64,000 nucleotides of DNA, taken from assembly GCA_963708245.1 (NCBI GenBank), contig OY970201.1:3782001-3846000 (forward strand), in the 5' to 3' direction. Origin of the DNA: CAVYXK01 sp963708245. Its GTDB lineage: Bacteria; Pseudomonadota; Alphaproteobacteria; Acetobacterales; Acetobacteraceae. Numbering within the stretch: the stretch's first letter is position 1; each line of letters opens with the position of its first letter. The notes beneath the pieces are model-generated. The model worked only from the letters and a program-made list of their open reading frames with translations, searched no databases and had not been told where the DNA came from. Below are positions 51,955 through 60,693 of this stretch, piece after piece. A program made the position numbers and the translations under genes.

Positions 51955-53538
51955 ATGATGCAGCGGCGGGACGTGCTGAAAACGGCGCTGGCCGGAACGG
52001 CCGCGCTGGCCGCGCCGGGGATTGTGCGGGCGGAAGTTGAGACCACCATCACTTTCATCCCGCATGCCGACCTCGCCTCCATCGATCCGGTCTGGACCAC
52101 GGCCGACATCACCCGCAACTTCTCGGGTGCCGTGTTCGACACCCTCTACGGTTTCGACTCCTCCTTCGCGGCCCAGCCGCAGATGGTCGAAGGTCACCAG
52201 GTCGAAAGCGACGGCAAGCTGTGGGAGATCCGCCTGCGCGACGGTCTGCTGTTTCACGACAAGACGCCGGTCCTGGCACGTGACTGCGTCGCCACCATCA
52301 AGCGGTGGGCGACGCGCAATCCACTGGGGCAGGCGATGATGGCGCGGGTCGATGAGATTGCCGCAGCCTCGGACAAGGTGATCCGCATCCGGCTGAACAA
52401 GCCGTTCGCCCTGGTACCCACGGCGCTCGGGCAGACGGACTGCGCGATCATGCCGGAGCGGCTTGCGGCGACCGATCCGTCGAAGCAGATCCCCGAGGCG
52501 ATCGGCAGCGGCCCGTTCCGCTTCGTCGCCGCCGAGCGCATCCCCGGCGCTCGCGTGGTGTTCGCCAAGAACACGGACTACGTCCCGCGCCCCAATGGCG
52601 TGCCGAGCTTCACGGCCGGACCCAAGATCGTGTACGTCGATCGTGTCGTGTGGAACTTCATCCCCGATCCGGCAACCGCCTCGGCTGCGCTGATGCAAGG
52701 CGAGGTGGACTGGTGGGAGAACCCGACCATCGACCTGGTGCCGCAGCTCAAGGCCAACAAAGACCTTGTCGTCACGGTGAAGGACCTACTCGGAGAGATC
52801 GGCTGCCTTCGATTCAACGAGCTCTATCCGCCATTCGATAATCCTGCTATCCGCCGCGTCGTGCTGTCGGCGATGGACCAGAAGGAAATCATGACCGCGG
52901 TTGCCGGCGCGGCACCCGAGCTGATCAAGACCGATGTTGGCCTGTTCGTTCCCGGCACGCCGATGGCAAGCGATGTCGGGGTAGAGGTTACGCGCGGACC
53001 GAAGGACTACGCGAAGATCAAGCAGGACCTGATCGCCGCCGGCTACAAGAACGAGAAGGTGGTAGTGCTGTCAGCGCAATCGATTCCCGCGATCTTCGCC
53101 GAGGCGCAGGTGGCCACCGACACGCTGAAGAAGATCGGCCTGAACGTTGATGACCGGGTGACCGACTGGGGCACTGTAGTGCAGCGCCGTGCCAGCAAGG
53201 AGCCGCCGGACAAGGGCGGGTGGAACGTCTTCTATACCTATCTCGGCGGCTTCGGGAACATCTCGCCGGCGGCGGACTTCCCCATCCGCGGGAATGGTGC
53301 AGGCGCCTGGTTCGGCTGGCCGACCGATCCGACGATGGAGGCGCTGCGCGACGCCTGGTTCGATGCCCCGGACCTCGCGACACAGCAGAAGTTCTGCCGC
53401 GACATGCAGGCCGAGTTCTTTCAGAACCCGTCCTATGTGCCGCTTGGCATGTATAACAGCCCGACTGCGTTCCATCTCTACTTGAAGGGCATCCACGACG
53501 GCTGGCCGCAGTTCTACGGAGTGCAGAAGACCGCCTGA
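51955..53538 (+). CDS. ABC transporter substrate-binding protein, family 5 (peptide type)
   Basis: A 527-residue periplasmic protein with a twin-arginine signal (RRDVLKTALAGTAALAAPG) ending near VRAE. Family 5 marks are ASIDPVWTTADITRNFSGAVFDTLYGFD (~30-60), WEIRLRDGLLFHDKTPV (~90-105) and a C-terminal lobe with LGMYNSPTAF. Members bind peptides, nickel, opines or other small molecules. No permease or ATPase gene lies beside it. The next gene, 12 bases on, is kynureninase, so the ligand could be a tryptophan or kynurenine derivative; that is inference only. Confidence 0.88.
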   Translation: MMQRRDVLKTALAGTAALAAPGIVRAEVETTITFIPHADLASIDPVWTTADITRNFSGAVFDTLYGFDSSFAAQPQMVEGHQVESDGKLWEIRLRDGLLFHDKTPVLARDCVATIKRWATRNPLGQAMMARVDEIAAASDKVIRIRLNKPFALVPTALGQTDCAIMPERLAATDPSKQIPEAIGSGPFRFVAAERIPGARVVFAKNTDYVPRPNGVPSFTAGPKIVYVDRVVWNFIPDPATASAALMQGEVDWWENPTIDLVPQLKANKDLVVTVKDLLGEIGCLRFNELYPPFDNPAIRRVVLSAMDQKEIMTAVAGAAPELIKTDVGLFVPGTPMASDVGVEVTRGPKDYAKIKQDLIAAGYKNEKVVVLSAQSIPAIFAEAQVATDTLKKIGLNVDDRVTDWGTVVQRRASKEPPDKGGWNVFYTYLGGFGNISPAADFPIRGNGAGAWFGWPTDPTMEALRDAWFDAPDLATQQKFCRDMQAEFFQNPSYVPLGMYNSPTAFHLYLKGIHDGWPQFYGVQKTA

Positions 53539-53550
53539 GTCCTGGCCGCG

Positions 53551-54723
53551 ATGACCGAGCTGGAAGCATTGGACCGGGCCGATCCGCTCGCCCAATTCCG
53601 TGATCTGTTCGAGCTGCCGGAGGGAGTGATCTACCTCGACGGTAACTCGCTTGGACCATTGCCAAAGGCGACGAAGCCGCGGCTGATCGAAGTCGTGGAG
53701 CGGGAATGGGGCCACGACCTGATCCAATCGTGGGAAACGAACGGATGGATGACGCTGCCCTTCCGCGTGGGCACGAAGATCGGGCAGGTGATCGGCGCCA
53801 AGCCCGGCTGCACGGTGGCGGGCGACAGCACCTCGGTGAACCTGTTCAAGGCGCTGGCAGCGGCGCTGACGCTACGGCCGGGGCGACGGACTATCCTGTC
53901 GGAACGTGGGAACTTTCCGACCGACCTCTATATGGCCGACGGTCTGTGCCGATTGCTGGAACGCGGGCACACGGTGCAGGCGGTCGAGTCGGGGGCGATC
54001 GAAGCGGCGCTGGATGAACGCATCGCGGTATTGATGCTGACGCATATCGATTTTCGCAACGGGCGCATGCACGACATGGCGCGCCTGACCCGAGCGGCGC
54101 ATGCGGCGGGGACGGTGACGGTATGGGACTTGTCGCACTCCGCGGGAGCCGTACCGCTGGATGTTGCTGGAGCCGACGCCGACTTCGCGGTGGGATGCGG
54201 CTACAAGTTCCTGAACGGCGGGCCGGGCGCGCCGGGTTTCCTGTATGTGGGGCCGCGCCATCATGACGTTGCGATGCCACTGACCGGTTGGATGGGGCAC
54301 GCCGATCCCTTTACCTTCGCGCCGGACTATGTGCCGGCGGCCGGCATCGCCCGTGCGCTGGTTGGCACGCCGGCGGTGCTGGGCTTGGCGGCGCTGGAAG
54401 TGGGTGTCGATCTTGTGCTGTCCGCGGACATTCAGGCGGTGCGCGCCAAATCGTTACGCATGACGGAGCTGTTCATCGAGGCGGCGATGGCGGCGGGATT
54501 CCGTGTCGTTACGCCCCTTGATCCGGCGCTGCGCGGTAGCCAGGTGTGCGTGACGCATCCGGCGGCGGCGGCCATCATGCACGGGCTGATCGCGCGGGGG
54601 GTGATCGGCGATTTCCGCCCGCCGGACGTACTACGCTTCGGCATCACGCCGCTAACGCTGCGATACGTGGAGATCGGCGCGGCGGTGCAGGCGATGGTGG
54701 CTCAAAGTCAAAGGGGGCGATGA
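53551..54723 (+). CDS. kynU: Kynureninase
   Basis: A 390-residue PLP enzyme that cleaves kynurenine to anthranilate and alanine in tryptophan breakdown. The N-terminus has EGVIYLDGNSLGPLP (~residues 24-38); DSTSVNLFKALAAAL binds the cofactor phosphate; TVWDLSHSAGAVPLDV holds the Asp that touches the PLP nitrogen, and Lys219 in CGYKFLNGGPGAPGF is the Schiff-base lysine. Also seen is the late GVIGDFRPPDVLRFGITPL block. Length is typical (~400). No kynA or kynB is nearby. It follows the substrate-binding protein by 12 bases. Confidence 0.92.
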   Translation: MTELEALDRADPLAQFRDLFELPEGVIYLDGNSLGPLPKATKPRLIEVVEREWGHDLIQSWETNGWMTLPFRVGTKIGQVIGAKPGCTVAGDSTSVNLFKALAAALTLRPGRRTILSERGNFPTDLYMADGLCRLLERGHTVQAVESGAIEAALDERIAVLMLTHIDFRNGRMHDMARLTRAAHAAGTVTVWDLSHSAGAVPLDVAGADADFAVGCGYKFLNGGPGAPGFLYVGPRHHDVAMPLTGWMGHADPFTFAPDYVPAAGIARALVGTPAVLGLAALEVGVDLVLSADIQAVRAKSLRMTELFIEAAMAAGFRVVTPLDPALRGSQVCVTHPAAAAIMHGLIARGVIGDFRPPDVLRFGITPLTLRYVEIGAAVQAMVAQSQRGR

Positions 54724-54851
54724 GGACGCTTGGGCGACCTCTTAGCCGGCCGCGTGCCTCTGTTGACCCAATTGCTGGCTCGCACGTATTACGTCGGGCG
54801 GGTCCGCGGTGGTCTGATGCTCGACACAAACCAACAGCGGGGGAGGAAACA

Positions 54852-55406
54852 ATGCGAGGAATCGCCCTGGCGGCAGCCCTATGCCTGCCAGCAATCTGTG
54901 CGTCGGCCGCCGGCTTCACCGTGAGCACACCCGATTTCCACAACGGCAGCACGATCCCAATGGTGCACGTGTTCAACCAGGGCGGCTGTACCGGAGGCAA
55001 TCAGTCGCCCGCATTGTCATGGTCGGGCGAACCCGCGGGCACGCAAAGTTTCGCGGTGACGATGTTCGACCCCGACGCCCCTACCGGGAGCGGATGGTGG
55101 CACTGGACCGTGTTTAACATCCCGGCGAATGTGCACAGCCTGCCGGAGAATGCGGGGGCACCACAGTCAACACAACTGCCGCCGGCCGCCATTCAGGGGC
55201 GCACGGATTTCGGCTTTTCTTACTATGGCGGCCCGTGTCCGCCGGTCGGTGACCGGCCGCATCGCTACATAGTCACCGTGTACGCGGTGAAGGTGCCGAA
55301 ACTGCCGCTGGACGCTCAGTCCTCAGGGGCCATGGTGGGATTCGTGCTGCATCTGAACGCACTAACGAGTGCCCAGACCATGGGGCATTACGGGCGACCA
55401 CGCTGA
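54852..55406 (+). CDS. YbhB/YbcL-family Raf-kinase-inhibitor-like protein
   Basis: A 184-residue secreted protein. The signal peptide is MRGIALAAALCLPAICASAA, and the ATG follows GGGAGGAAAC. PEBP-fold marks are GGNQSPALSWSGEPAGTQSF, the DPDAPTGSGWWHWTVFNIP block (~70-90) and the GRTDFGFSYYGGPCPPVGDRPHRY segment, which line the anion pocket. The fold binds phosphorylated or carboxylated ligands, but the bacterial role is unsettled. Convergent with the liv operon, ten bases from the livM stop. Confidence 0.88.
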   Translation: MRGIALAAALCLPAICASAAGFTVSTPDFHNGSTIPMVHVFNQGGCTGGNQSPALSWSGEPAGTQSFAVTMFDPDAPTGSGWWHWTVFNIPANVHSLPENAGAPQSTQLPPAAIQGRTDFGFSYYGGPCPPVGDRPHRYIVTVYAVKVPKLPLDAQSSGAMVGFVLHLNALTSAQTMGHYGRPR

Positions 55407-55415
55407 GGGTCTGCA

Positions 55416-56375
55416 TCAGCGACGCGCGGCCGTCCACTTGCCCGCCAGCGAGCCCACCAGCCCCTGCGGCAGGAAGATAATGAACATGACCAGCAAGGCG
55501 CCATACACCAGGTTGTCCCACCCCACTGCCGCGGTGCCGACGGCGATGCGCAGCGTCTCCCCCAGCACAATGGTGATGATCGCTCCCACCGTCGGGCCGA
55601 TCACGACATAGATCCCACCGACAACAGCGGCGAACACCATCTGCAGCGACACCGCGACGCCGCTGACCGTGTCGGGCGAGATGAACATCTGGTACTGGCA
55701 ATAGAGCCCGCCGGCAAAGGCAGTCATCGCCGCGCTGAGCAGCGTGATCTTCAACTTCTCCGCGGTCACGTGCACGCCGGCGGCGGCAGCGGCGTCCTCG
55801 TCCTCGGCGATCGCCTCCAGCGCGTAGCGCAGCATGCTGCGATCGACCAGGTAGCGGATCAGCAGGCCGACCGCCCAGGCACCGAGCGCGATCAAGTACC
55901 ACGTCTCCTTGCCGGTGAACTGCAGCGCATAGATCGAGCTGCCACCGTGGTAGCGGTTCGGCGTGTAGCCGAGCGATCCGCCGGTATAATCGCGCGTCGC
56001 AGTGATGACCTGCAGCACGATGGCGCTGAGCGCCAGCGTCACCAGCGCGAAATAATGGCCGACGATACGAAAGCGGAAGCAGGGATACGCTATCAGCAGC
56101 GCCACCGCAGCGGTCGCTAGCATCGCCACCGGAATCCCAAGCCATGGCGTGAGGTGCAAGTCGTTCCACAACAACGCCAGGACGTAAGCGCCGATCCCCA
56201 TGAAGCCGCCATGGCCCAGTGACACCAGTCCGAACCGCCCCATCACCGACCATGATGTGTAGATCAGCGACCAGATCAGGATAATGACCATGATGTGCAG
56301 CGGATAGGGCTGATGATACACGAAAGGCAGCGCCACCAATGCGGCGCCAACCACCCATGGCAGCGCTCGCCTCAC
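55416..56375 (-). CDS. livM: Branched-chain amino-acid-type ABC permease LivM
   Basis: A 319-residue inner-membrane permease. The GTG start at 56375 overlaps the livH stop (GTGA), giving the coupled pair. Helices run through the protein. The family block GLVSLGHGGFMGIGAYVLAL (~55-75) and YFALVTLALSAIVLQ (~110-125) are typical, and EAIAEDEDAAAAAGVHVTAEKLKITLLSAAMTAFAGGLY (~195-235) is the coupling loop to the ATPases. A longer N-terminus to 56453 is unlikely. Part of a complete five-gene operon. Confidence 0.92.
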   Translation of the reverse strand: MRRALPWVVGAALVALPFVYHQPYPLHIMVIILIWSLIYTSWSVMGRFGLVSLGHGGFMGIGAYVLALLWNDLHLTPWLGIPVAMLATAAVALLIAYPCFRFRIVGHYFALVTLALSAIVLQVITATRDYTGGSLGYTPNRYHGGSSIYALQFTGKETWYLIALGAWAVGLLIRYLVDRSMLRYALEAIAEDEDAAAAAGVHVTAEKLKITLLSAAMTAFAGGLYCQYQMFISPDTVSGVAVSLQMVFAAVVGGIYVVIGPTVGAIITIVLGETLRIAVGTAAVGWDNLVYGALLVMFIIFLPQGLVGSLAGKWTAARR

Positions 56376-57244
56376 GACCGGCGTGCCATCAGTCCGCGCG
56401 GGCGGGCGAACATCATCGCGATGAAGAAGGCGAAGGCGAACACGTAGCCCCATTCAAGGTCGAGATAGAGGCCACTGACTTCGATGATTTCGGCAAAGAT
56501 GAACGCGGCGATAAAGCCGCCGAACATGTTGCCCAACCCGCCCAGCACGCAGATCATGAAGGTGATCGGCCCGAAAGTCAGGCCGATGAACGGGTGGATG
56601 TCGTATTGCAGCACCAGCAGGCAGGCAGCGAGCCCGGCCAGCGCGCCGCCGATCAATGAGGTGATCAGATAGATGCGCCGCGTATCCACCCCCATCAGCG
56701 GCATGATCTGCCGGTCCTGCGCGATTGCACGGATCGCGGCGCCGGTGTACGTGCGAGCGAGGAACAGATACAGTAGCACCATGCCTGCCAGCGACGCGCC
56801 GCACGCCAGCAGCCTGGCGTAGCTAAGATACATGCCGGAGACTTCCAGCACCGGCAGGCGGATGCCGAGATTGCGGAAGTCGATGCCGAACGCCACGGTG
56901 GCAAAGCTCTGCATGAAGAACAGGACGCCGCCGGTGGCTAGAAGCTGATTGATCGGCGCGGAGCCGAGCAGCGGTGCAATCACCAGCTCATGCAGCATCA
57001 CCCCAAGTCCGCCGACCCCGGCGATACAGATCAGCGCGGCCAGCAGGAACGGCAGGTGGAACGCGCTGTACAGAAAGTACATCCCGTACATTCCCAGCAT
57101 GACCAGCTCGACGTAGCAGATCCACACCACGTCGATCACGCCGAAGATCAGGTTCAATCCCAGTGCCAGCAGCGCCAGCACACCCCCAAGCAGCAGGCCA
57201 TTGATCAACGCCTCCAGCAAGTAGATGTCGAAGATGCCGAACAT
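56372..57244 (-). CDS. livH: Branched-chain amino-acid-type ABC permease LivH
   Basis: A 290-residue permease. LEALINGLLLGGVLALLALGLNLIFGVIDVVW (~9-41) is the family opening, and AIRAIAQDRQIMPLMGVDTRRIYLITSLIGGALAGLAA (~165-205) is the ATPase-coupling loop, followed by GLGNMFGGFIAAFIFAEI. It partners LivM in the inner membrane. It lies downstream of the two ATPase genes (22-base gap) and overlaps livM by four bases. Confidence 0.92.
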   Translation of the reverse strand: MFGIFDIYLLEALINGLLLGGVLALLALGLNLIFGVIDVVWICYVELVMLGMYGMYFLYSAFHLPFLLAALICIAGVGGLGVMLHELVIAPLLGSAPINQLLATGGVLFFMQSFATVAFGIDFRNLGIRLPVLEVSGMYLSYARLLACGASLAGMVLLYLFLARTYTGAAIRAIAQDRQIMPLMGVDTRRIYLITSLIGGALAGLAACLLVLQYDIHPFIGLTFGPITFMICVLGGLGNMFGGFIAAFIFAEIIEVSGLYLDLEWGYVFAFAFFIAMMFARPRGLMARRS

Positions 57245-57266
57245 CCCTCGCTGCCCCCTTGCTCAG

Positions 57267-57980
57267 TCAGACGCCGAGATAGGCTTCGCGGATGGTTTCG
57301 CCCGCCAGCAGGTCGGCAGCAGTGCCGGTGGTGCGCATGCTGCCAGCTTCCAGCAGATAGGCGCGATCGACCACGCGCAGCACCTGGCGGACATTCTGCT
57401 CTACGATAAGCACGGTCAGTCCGCTGGCGCGGATGCGCCGCACCAGCTCGAACACCTGCTGGACGATCACTGGCGCCAGGCCGGCGGAGGGTTCGTCAAG
57501 AAGCAGCAGGCGCGGGTCCGACATCAGTGCGCGGCCGATGGCGCACATCTGCTGCTCGCCGCCCGACATAGTGCCGGCCAACTGATGGCGCCGCTCCGAC
57601 AGACGCGGAAACAGGTCATAGACGAATTCGAGCCGCTGGCGGAACTTCGGTCGTGCCGTGGCCACGTAGGCGCCCATCCGCAGGTTGTCCTCGACCGTCA
57701 TGCGGGCGAACAGGCGGCGATTCTCCGGCACATGCGCGATGCCCAGCGCCAGGATGCGATACGCCGGCGTGGCAAGCAGATCGGTCCCTTCCATGCTGAT
57801 CGTCCCGGCGGTGGGGCGTACCAGGCCGGAGATCACCCGCATTAGCGTGGTCTTGCCGGCACCGTTCGGACCGATGACGGCAACCGCCTCGCCGGCTGCG
57901 ATTTCCAGCGAAACGCCGAACAACGCCTGGAAGCCGCTATAGCCGGCGTCCACCTCGGTAAGGGTCAGCATCAGGGTCAC
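57267..57980 (-). CDS. livF: Branched-chain amino-acid-type ABC ATPase LivF
   Basis: A 237-residue ATPase from the GTG at 57980 that overlaps the livG stop (GTGA); an ATG at 57971 is an alternative. Walker A is IGPNGAGKTTLMR (~37), the family VPENRRLFARMTVEDNLRMGAY follows (~88), the signature is MSGGEQQMCAIGRAL (~137) and Walker B is LLLLDEPSAGLAP (~158). All catalytic parts are present. It powers uptake with LivG, LivH and LivM. Confidence 0.93.
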   Translation of the reverse strand: MTLMLTLTEVDAGYSGFQALFGVSLEIAAGEAVAVIGPNGAGKTTLMRVISGLVRPTAGTISMEGTDLLATPAYRILALGIAHVPENRRLFARMTVEDNLRMGAYVATARPKFRQRLEFVYDLFPRLSERRHQLAGTMSGGEQQMCAIGRALMSDPRLLLLDEPSAGLAPVIVQQVFELVRRIRASGLTVLIVEQNVRQVLRVVDRAYLLEAGSMRTTGTAADLLAGETIREAYLGV

Positions 57981-58735
57981 GCGGTGGCACGCGCCGCGGT
58001 CAACGCCTGCACGTCGCCGGCATCGGTGCCGAGATAGACCTCGATCACCCGCGGATCGGCCGCCACTTGCTCCGGCAGGCCCTCGGCGATCTTCTCGCCG
58101 TGGTCGAGCACCATGACCCGATCGACCACGCGCATCAGCACGCCCATGATGTGCTCGACCCAGATGATGGTGATGCCGAGCTCGCCGCGGATTCGGCGCA
58201 ACATATCCGCGGCCTGATCCATCTCGGTTTCATCAAGCCCGCCCAAGCTTTCATCCGCCAGCAGCAGCTTGGGGCCGGTCGCCAGCGCTTTGGCGAGTTC
58301 AAGCTTCTTCAGCCCAGCCGCGCCGAGGCTGCTGACGGATGCCGTGCGGTCCGTGGTGAGGCCGACCATCGCCAGCGCATGGTCCGCCGCTTCGAACGCG
58401 CGAGCACGGGAGTGCCGGCCCTGACCATAAAATCCGGCGAGTACCACGTTCTCGAAGATAGTCAGCCGGCGGAACGGGCGCGGAATTTGGAACGTCCGCC
58501 CGACGCCCCGATCGATGATCCGATGCGGCGCATCGCCGGCGATCTCACGCCCCTCGAACCTGATCGAGCCTGCGGTCGGCACCAGCGTGCCGGATAGCAT
58601 ATTGAAGATGGTGCTCTTGCCGGAGCCGTTCGGGCCGATCAGGCCGAGGATCTCGCCCTGATCGACCTTGAACGACACGTTGGCGACCGCGGTGAAGCCG
58701 CCGAAGCGTTTGATCAGGCCGGTGACTTCCAGCAC
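57977..58735 (-). CDS. livG: Branched-chain amino-acid-type ABC ATPase LivG
   Basis: A 252-residue ATPase. Walker A is IGPNGSGKSTIFNML (~33-47), and VGRTFQIPRPFRRLTIFENV (~80-99) is the family loop. The signature and Walker B regions differ from the usual LSLGQ and DEP forms: VSSLGAAGLKKLELAKAL and LLLADESLGGLDETE, where Ser replaces the usual Pro after DE. The Asp and Glu needed for ATP hydrolysis remain. The C-terminal LivG extension (HGEKIAEGLPEQVAADPRVIEVYLG) is intact. It follows the substrate-binding protein gene by ten bases. Confidence 0.9.
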   Translation of the reverse strand: MLEVTGLIKRFGGFTAVANVSFKVDQGEILGLIGPNGSGKSTIFNMLSGTLVPTAGSIRFEGREIAGDAPHRIIDRGVGRTFQIPRPFRRLTIFENVVLAGFYGQGRHSRARAFEAADHALAMVGLTTDRTASVSSLGAAGLKKLELAKALATGPKLLLADESLGGLDETEMDQAADMLRRIRGELGITIIWVEHIMGVLMRVVDRVMVLDHGEKIAEGLPEQVAADPRVIEVYLGTDAGDVQALTAARATA

Positions 58736-58745
58736 GGAGGCGCGG

Positions 58746-60056
58746 TCACGGCGCCGCGTAGGGCGAACTGGCCGGCAGCTTCAGCACGGGTTCGCGTTCC
58801 TGCTGCGCCTTCGGCCAGACGACATAGGCCTTGTCGTCGATATACTGCACGATCACCGGATAGGCGCGCTCGTTCTGTCCCTCCATCGGTTGGCCCCCCT
58901 GGAACTTGACGCCGAAGCCCAGCATGGTGTCGCCATCCGGCAGATCGGTGTCCATCGCCGCCTTGCGCAGATCGTCCGAAGTGATGCCGCCGTATTTCGT
59001 AATGGCGCGCGGCAGCACATCGGTCAGGAACAGATACGTGTTCGACGCTGCCATTCCGACGTGCGGCGACTTGATGACGGTGTCCGGCTTCGCCTTCATG
59101 TATTCGTCACCGATCAGCTTGATCAGCGGCGGCAGATCCGGACGCAACGCTTTCTGGTTCGTCTGCCAGATCGAGATCGGATCGACATCGAAGAAATAGT
59201 TGGCGTCGGTGCCCACCGTCTCCTTCAGCTTGGAATAGACGGTATAGCCGGCGCCATGCCCGATCAGGGCGGAGAAATGCAGCCCCAGCTCGCGCGCCTG
59301 GCGCAGGAACAGGGTGATGTCGGGATTGTAGCCGGTGTGCAGGATCACATCTGGGTGGGCGCGCTTCAGCTTGGTGACGAGCGACGACAAATCGGGCGCG
59401 CTGGCGGAATAGCCTTCGTTGAGAACCACCTGGAGCCCGGCCTCCTTGGCGCCTTCGGCGTTGCCCTTGGCGACATCGGTGCCGTAGGGCCCATCCTCGT
59501 GGATGATCGCCACGCGCAGGTCCTTGGGGTCCTTGCCCAATTGCGCTTTCGAGTAGGCCGCGAGCATCGCGGTCGACGCCAGACCCCACTGCGTCCCGTA
59601 GGGTTGCGGGCGGAACACGTATTTCAGGTTACGCCCTTCCAGCACCGGTGAGGCGATGCAGGTGGTGATCCACATGAACTTCTTGAATTCCTCGACGCGC
59701 GCCGCAGCGGGGACGCATTCCGCTGATGAATAGAAGCCGAGCAGCATATCCACCTTTTCCTGCTCGATCAGGCGGACCGCTTCGTTGATGGCGACGTCGG
59801 GCTTGCTCTGCGCATCGACATAGATCGGCTGCACCTTGTAGCCGTCGATGCCGCCGTGTTCATTGAACCAGTCGATGACGAGCTTGGCCCCGAGATAGTG
59901 CAACTCGGACCCACCGCCGGCGAAAGGACCGGTCAGGTCATAGACCACGCCAATCTTGATCGTCTTCTCTTGCGCTTCCGCGCTGGTTGCTGCTGCCACC
60001 GTCGCGGCAACGGCGATCAGCCCGCCGAGCAGGCAGGCAAATATTTTCCGAAGCAC
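58746..60056 (-). CDS. Branched-chain amino-acid-type ABC substrate-binding protein
   Basis: A 436-residue periplasmic binding protein. GGAGG seven bases before a GTG at 60056 decides the start, giving the signal peptide LRKIFACLLGGLIAVAATVA ending near TSAEA. The type I fold opens IKIGVVYDLTGPFAGGG and continues VIDWFNEHGGIDGYKVQPIYVDAQ and YGTDVAKGNAEGAKEAGLQVV. It is longer than LivJ (~350) and has GYSASAPDLSSLVTKLKRAHPD, typical of members that bind aromatics, amides or other small acids. First gene of the liv-like operon, divergent from the MntR-like gene. Confidence 0.9.
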   Translation of the reverse strand: MLRKIFACLLGGLIAVAATVAAATSAEAQEKTIKIGVVYDLTGPFAGGGSELHYLGAKLVIDWFNEHGGIDGYKVQPIYVDAQSKPDVAINEAVRLIEQEKVDMLLGFYSSAECVPAAARVEEFKKFMWITTCIASPVLEGRNLKYVFRPQPYGTQWGLASTAMLAAYSKAQLGKDPKDLRVAIIHEDGPYGTDVAKGNAEGAKEAGLQVVLNEGYSASAPDLSSLVTKLKRAHPDVILHTGYNPDITLFLRQARELGLHFSALIGHGAGYTVYSKLKETVGTDANYFFDVDPISIWQTNQKALRPDLPPLIKLIGDEYMKAKPDTVIKSPHVGMAASNTYLFLTDVLPRAITKYGGITSDDLRKAAMDTDLPDGDTMLGFGVKFQGGQPMEGQNERAYPVIVQYIDDKAYVVWPKAQQEREPVLKLPASSPYAAP

Positions 60057-60235
60057 TCCAAACCTCCCTGATTGATGTTCGTTTTCCGACGCCCGAGGCA
60101 ACAGCTTACGCAGCCGTAGCGGTCGGATTCAAGCGGTTTTGCGGCCTACGGGTCGCCCGCCGCGGATGATTCCAATTGCTTGATCTCCGGTGCCACGCAC
60201 GCCATGGTCTGGCCGCTGGCCCAGGGACCGATTCC

Positions 60236-60688
60236 GTGACCGATCCACCGCTGACCGCCAGACGCGCCGATATGCCGGCCGAGCCCACCCAGGCGCGGCG
60301 CTTCGGCAAAGCGCGTTCCGCGCAATCGGCCGCGCTGCTGGAGGACTATGTCGAGCTGATCTCCGACCTGCTCGCAACGGAGGGCGAAGCGCGGCCGACC
60401 GACATCGCCCGGCGACTCGGCGTCTCCCACGCCACCGCGATCAAGACGATCGGCCGGCTCAAGCGCGAGGGGTTGGCAGTCGCCAAACCCTATCGCGGCG
60501 TGTTCCTCACCGAGACCGGCGACAACCTGGCCGAGCGTGTCCGGACACGCCACCGACTGGTGGTCGATGTGCTCAAGGCGATCGGCGTGCCGGCAGAGGC
60601 AGCCGAGCAAGACGCCGAGGGCATCGAGCACCACGTATCCGATGCTACGCTGGCAGCGTTCGGGAGGTTCCTGCGGCGAAAGGGCTGA
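60236..60688 (+). CDS. mntR: MntR/DtxR-family manganese-responsive repressor
   Basis: About 150 residues from a GTG at 60236. An ATG shortly downstream (MPAEPTQARRFG) is also possible. The family phrase LLEDYVELISDLLATEGEARPTDIARRLGVSHATAIKTIGRL builds the winged helix with the recognition helix near residue 70. GLAVAKPYRGVFLTETGDNLAERVRTRHRLVVDVLKAIGVPAE includes metal-ligand region His, and DAEGIEHHVSDATLAAFGRFL ends it with the Glu-His-His metal site. It represses Mn uptake genes when Mn2+ is bound. No mntH is in the window. Confidence 0.87.
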   Translation: MTDPPLTARRADMPAEPTQARRFGKARSAQSAALLEDYVELISDLLATEGEARPTDIARRLGVSHATAIKTIGRLKREGLAVAKPYRGVFLTETGDNLAERVRTRHRLVVDVLKAIGVPAEAAEQDAEGIEHHVSDATLAAFGRFLRRKG

Positions 60689-60693
60689 CCGTG

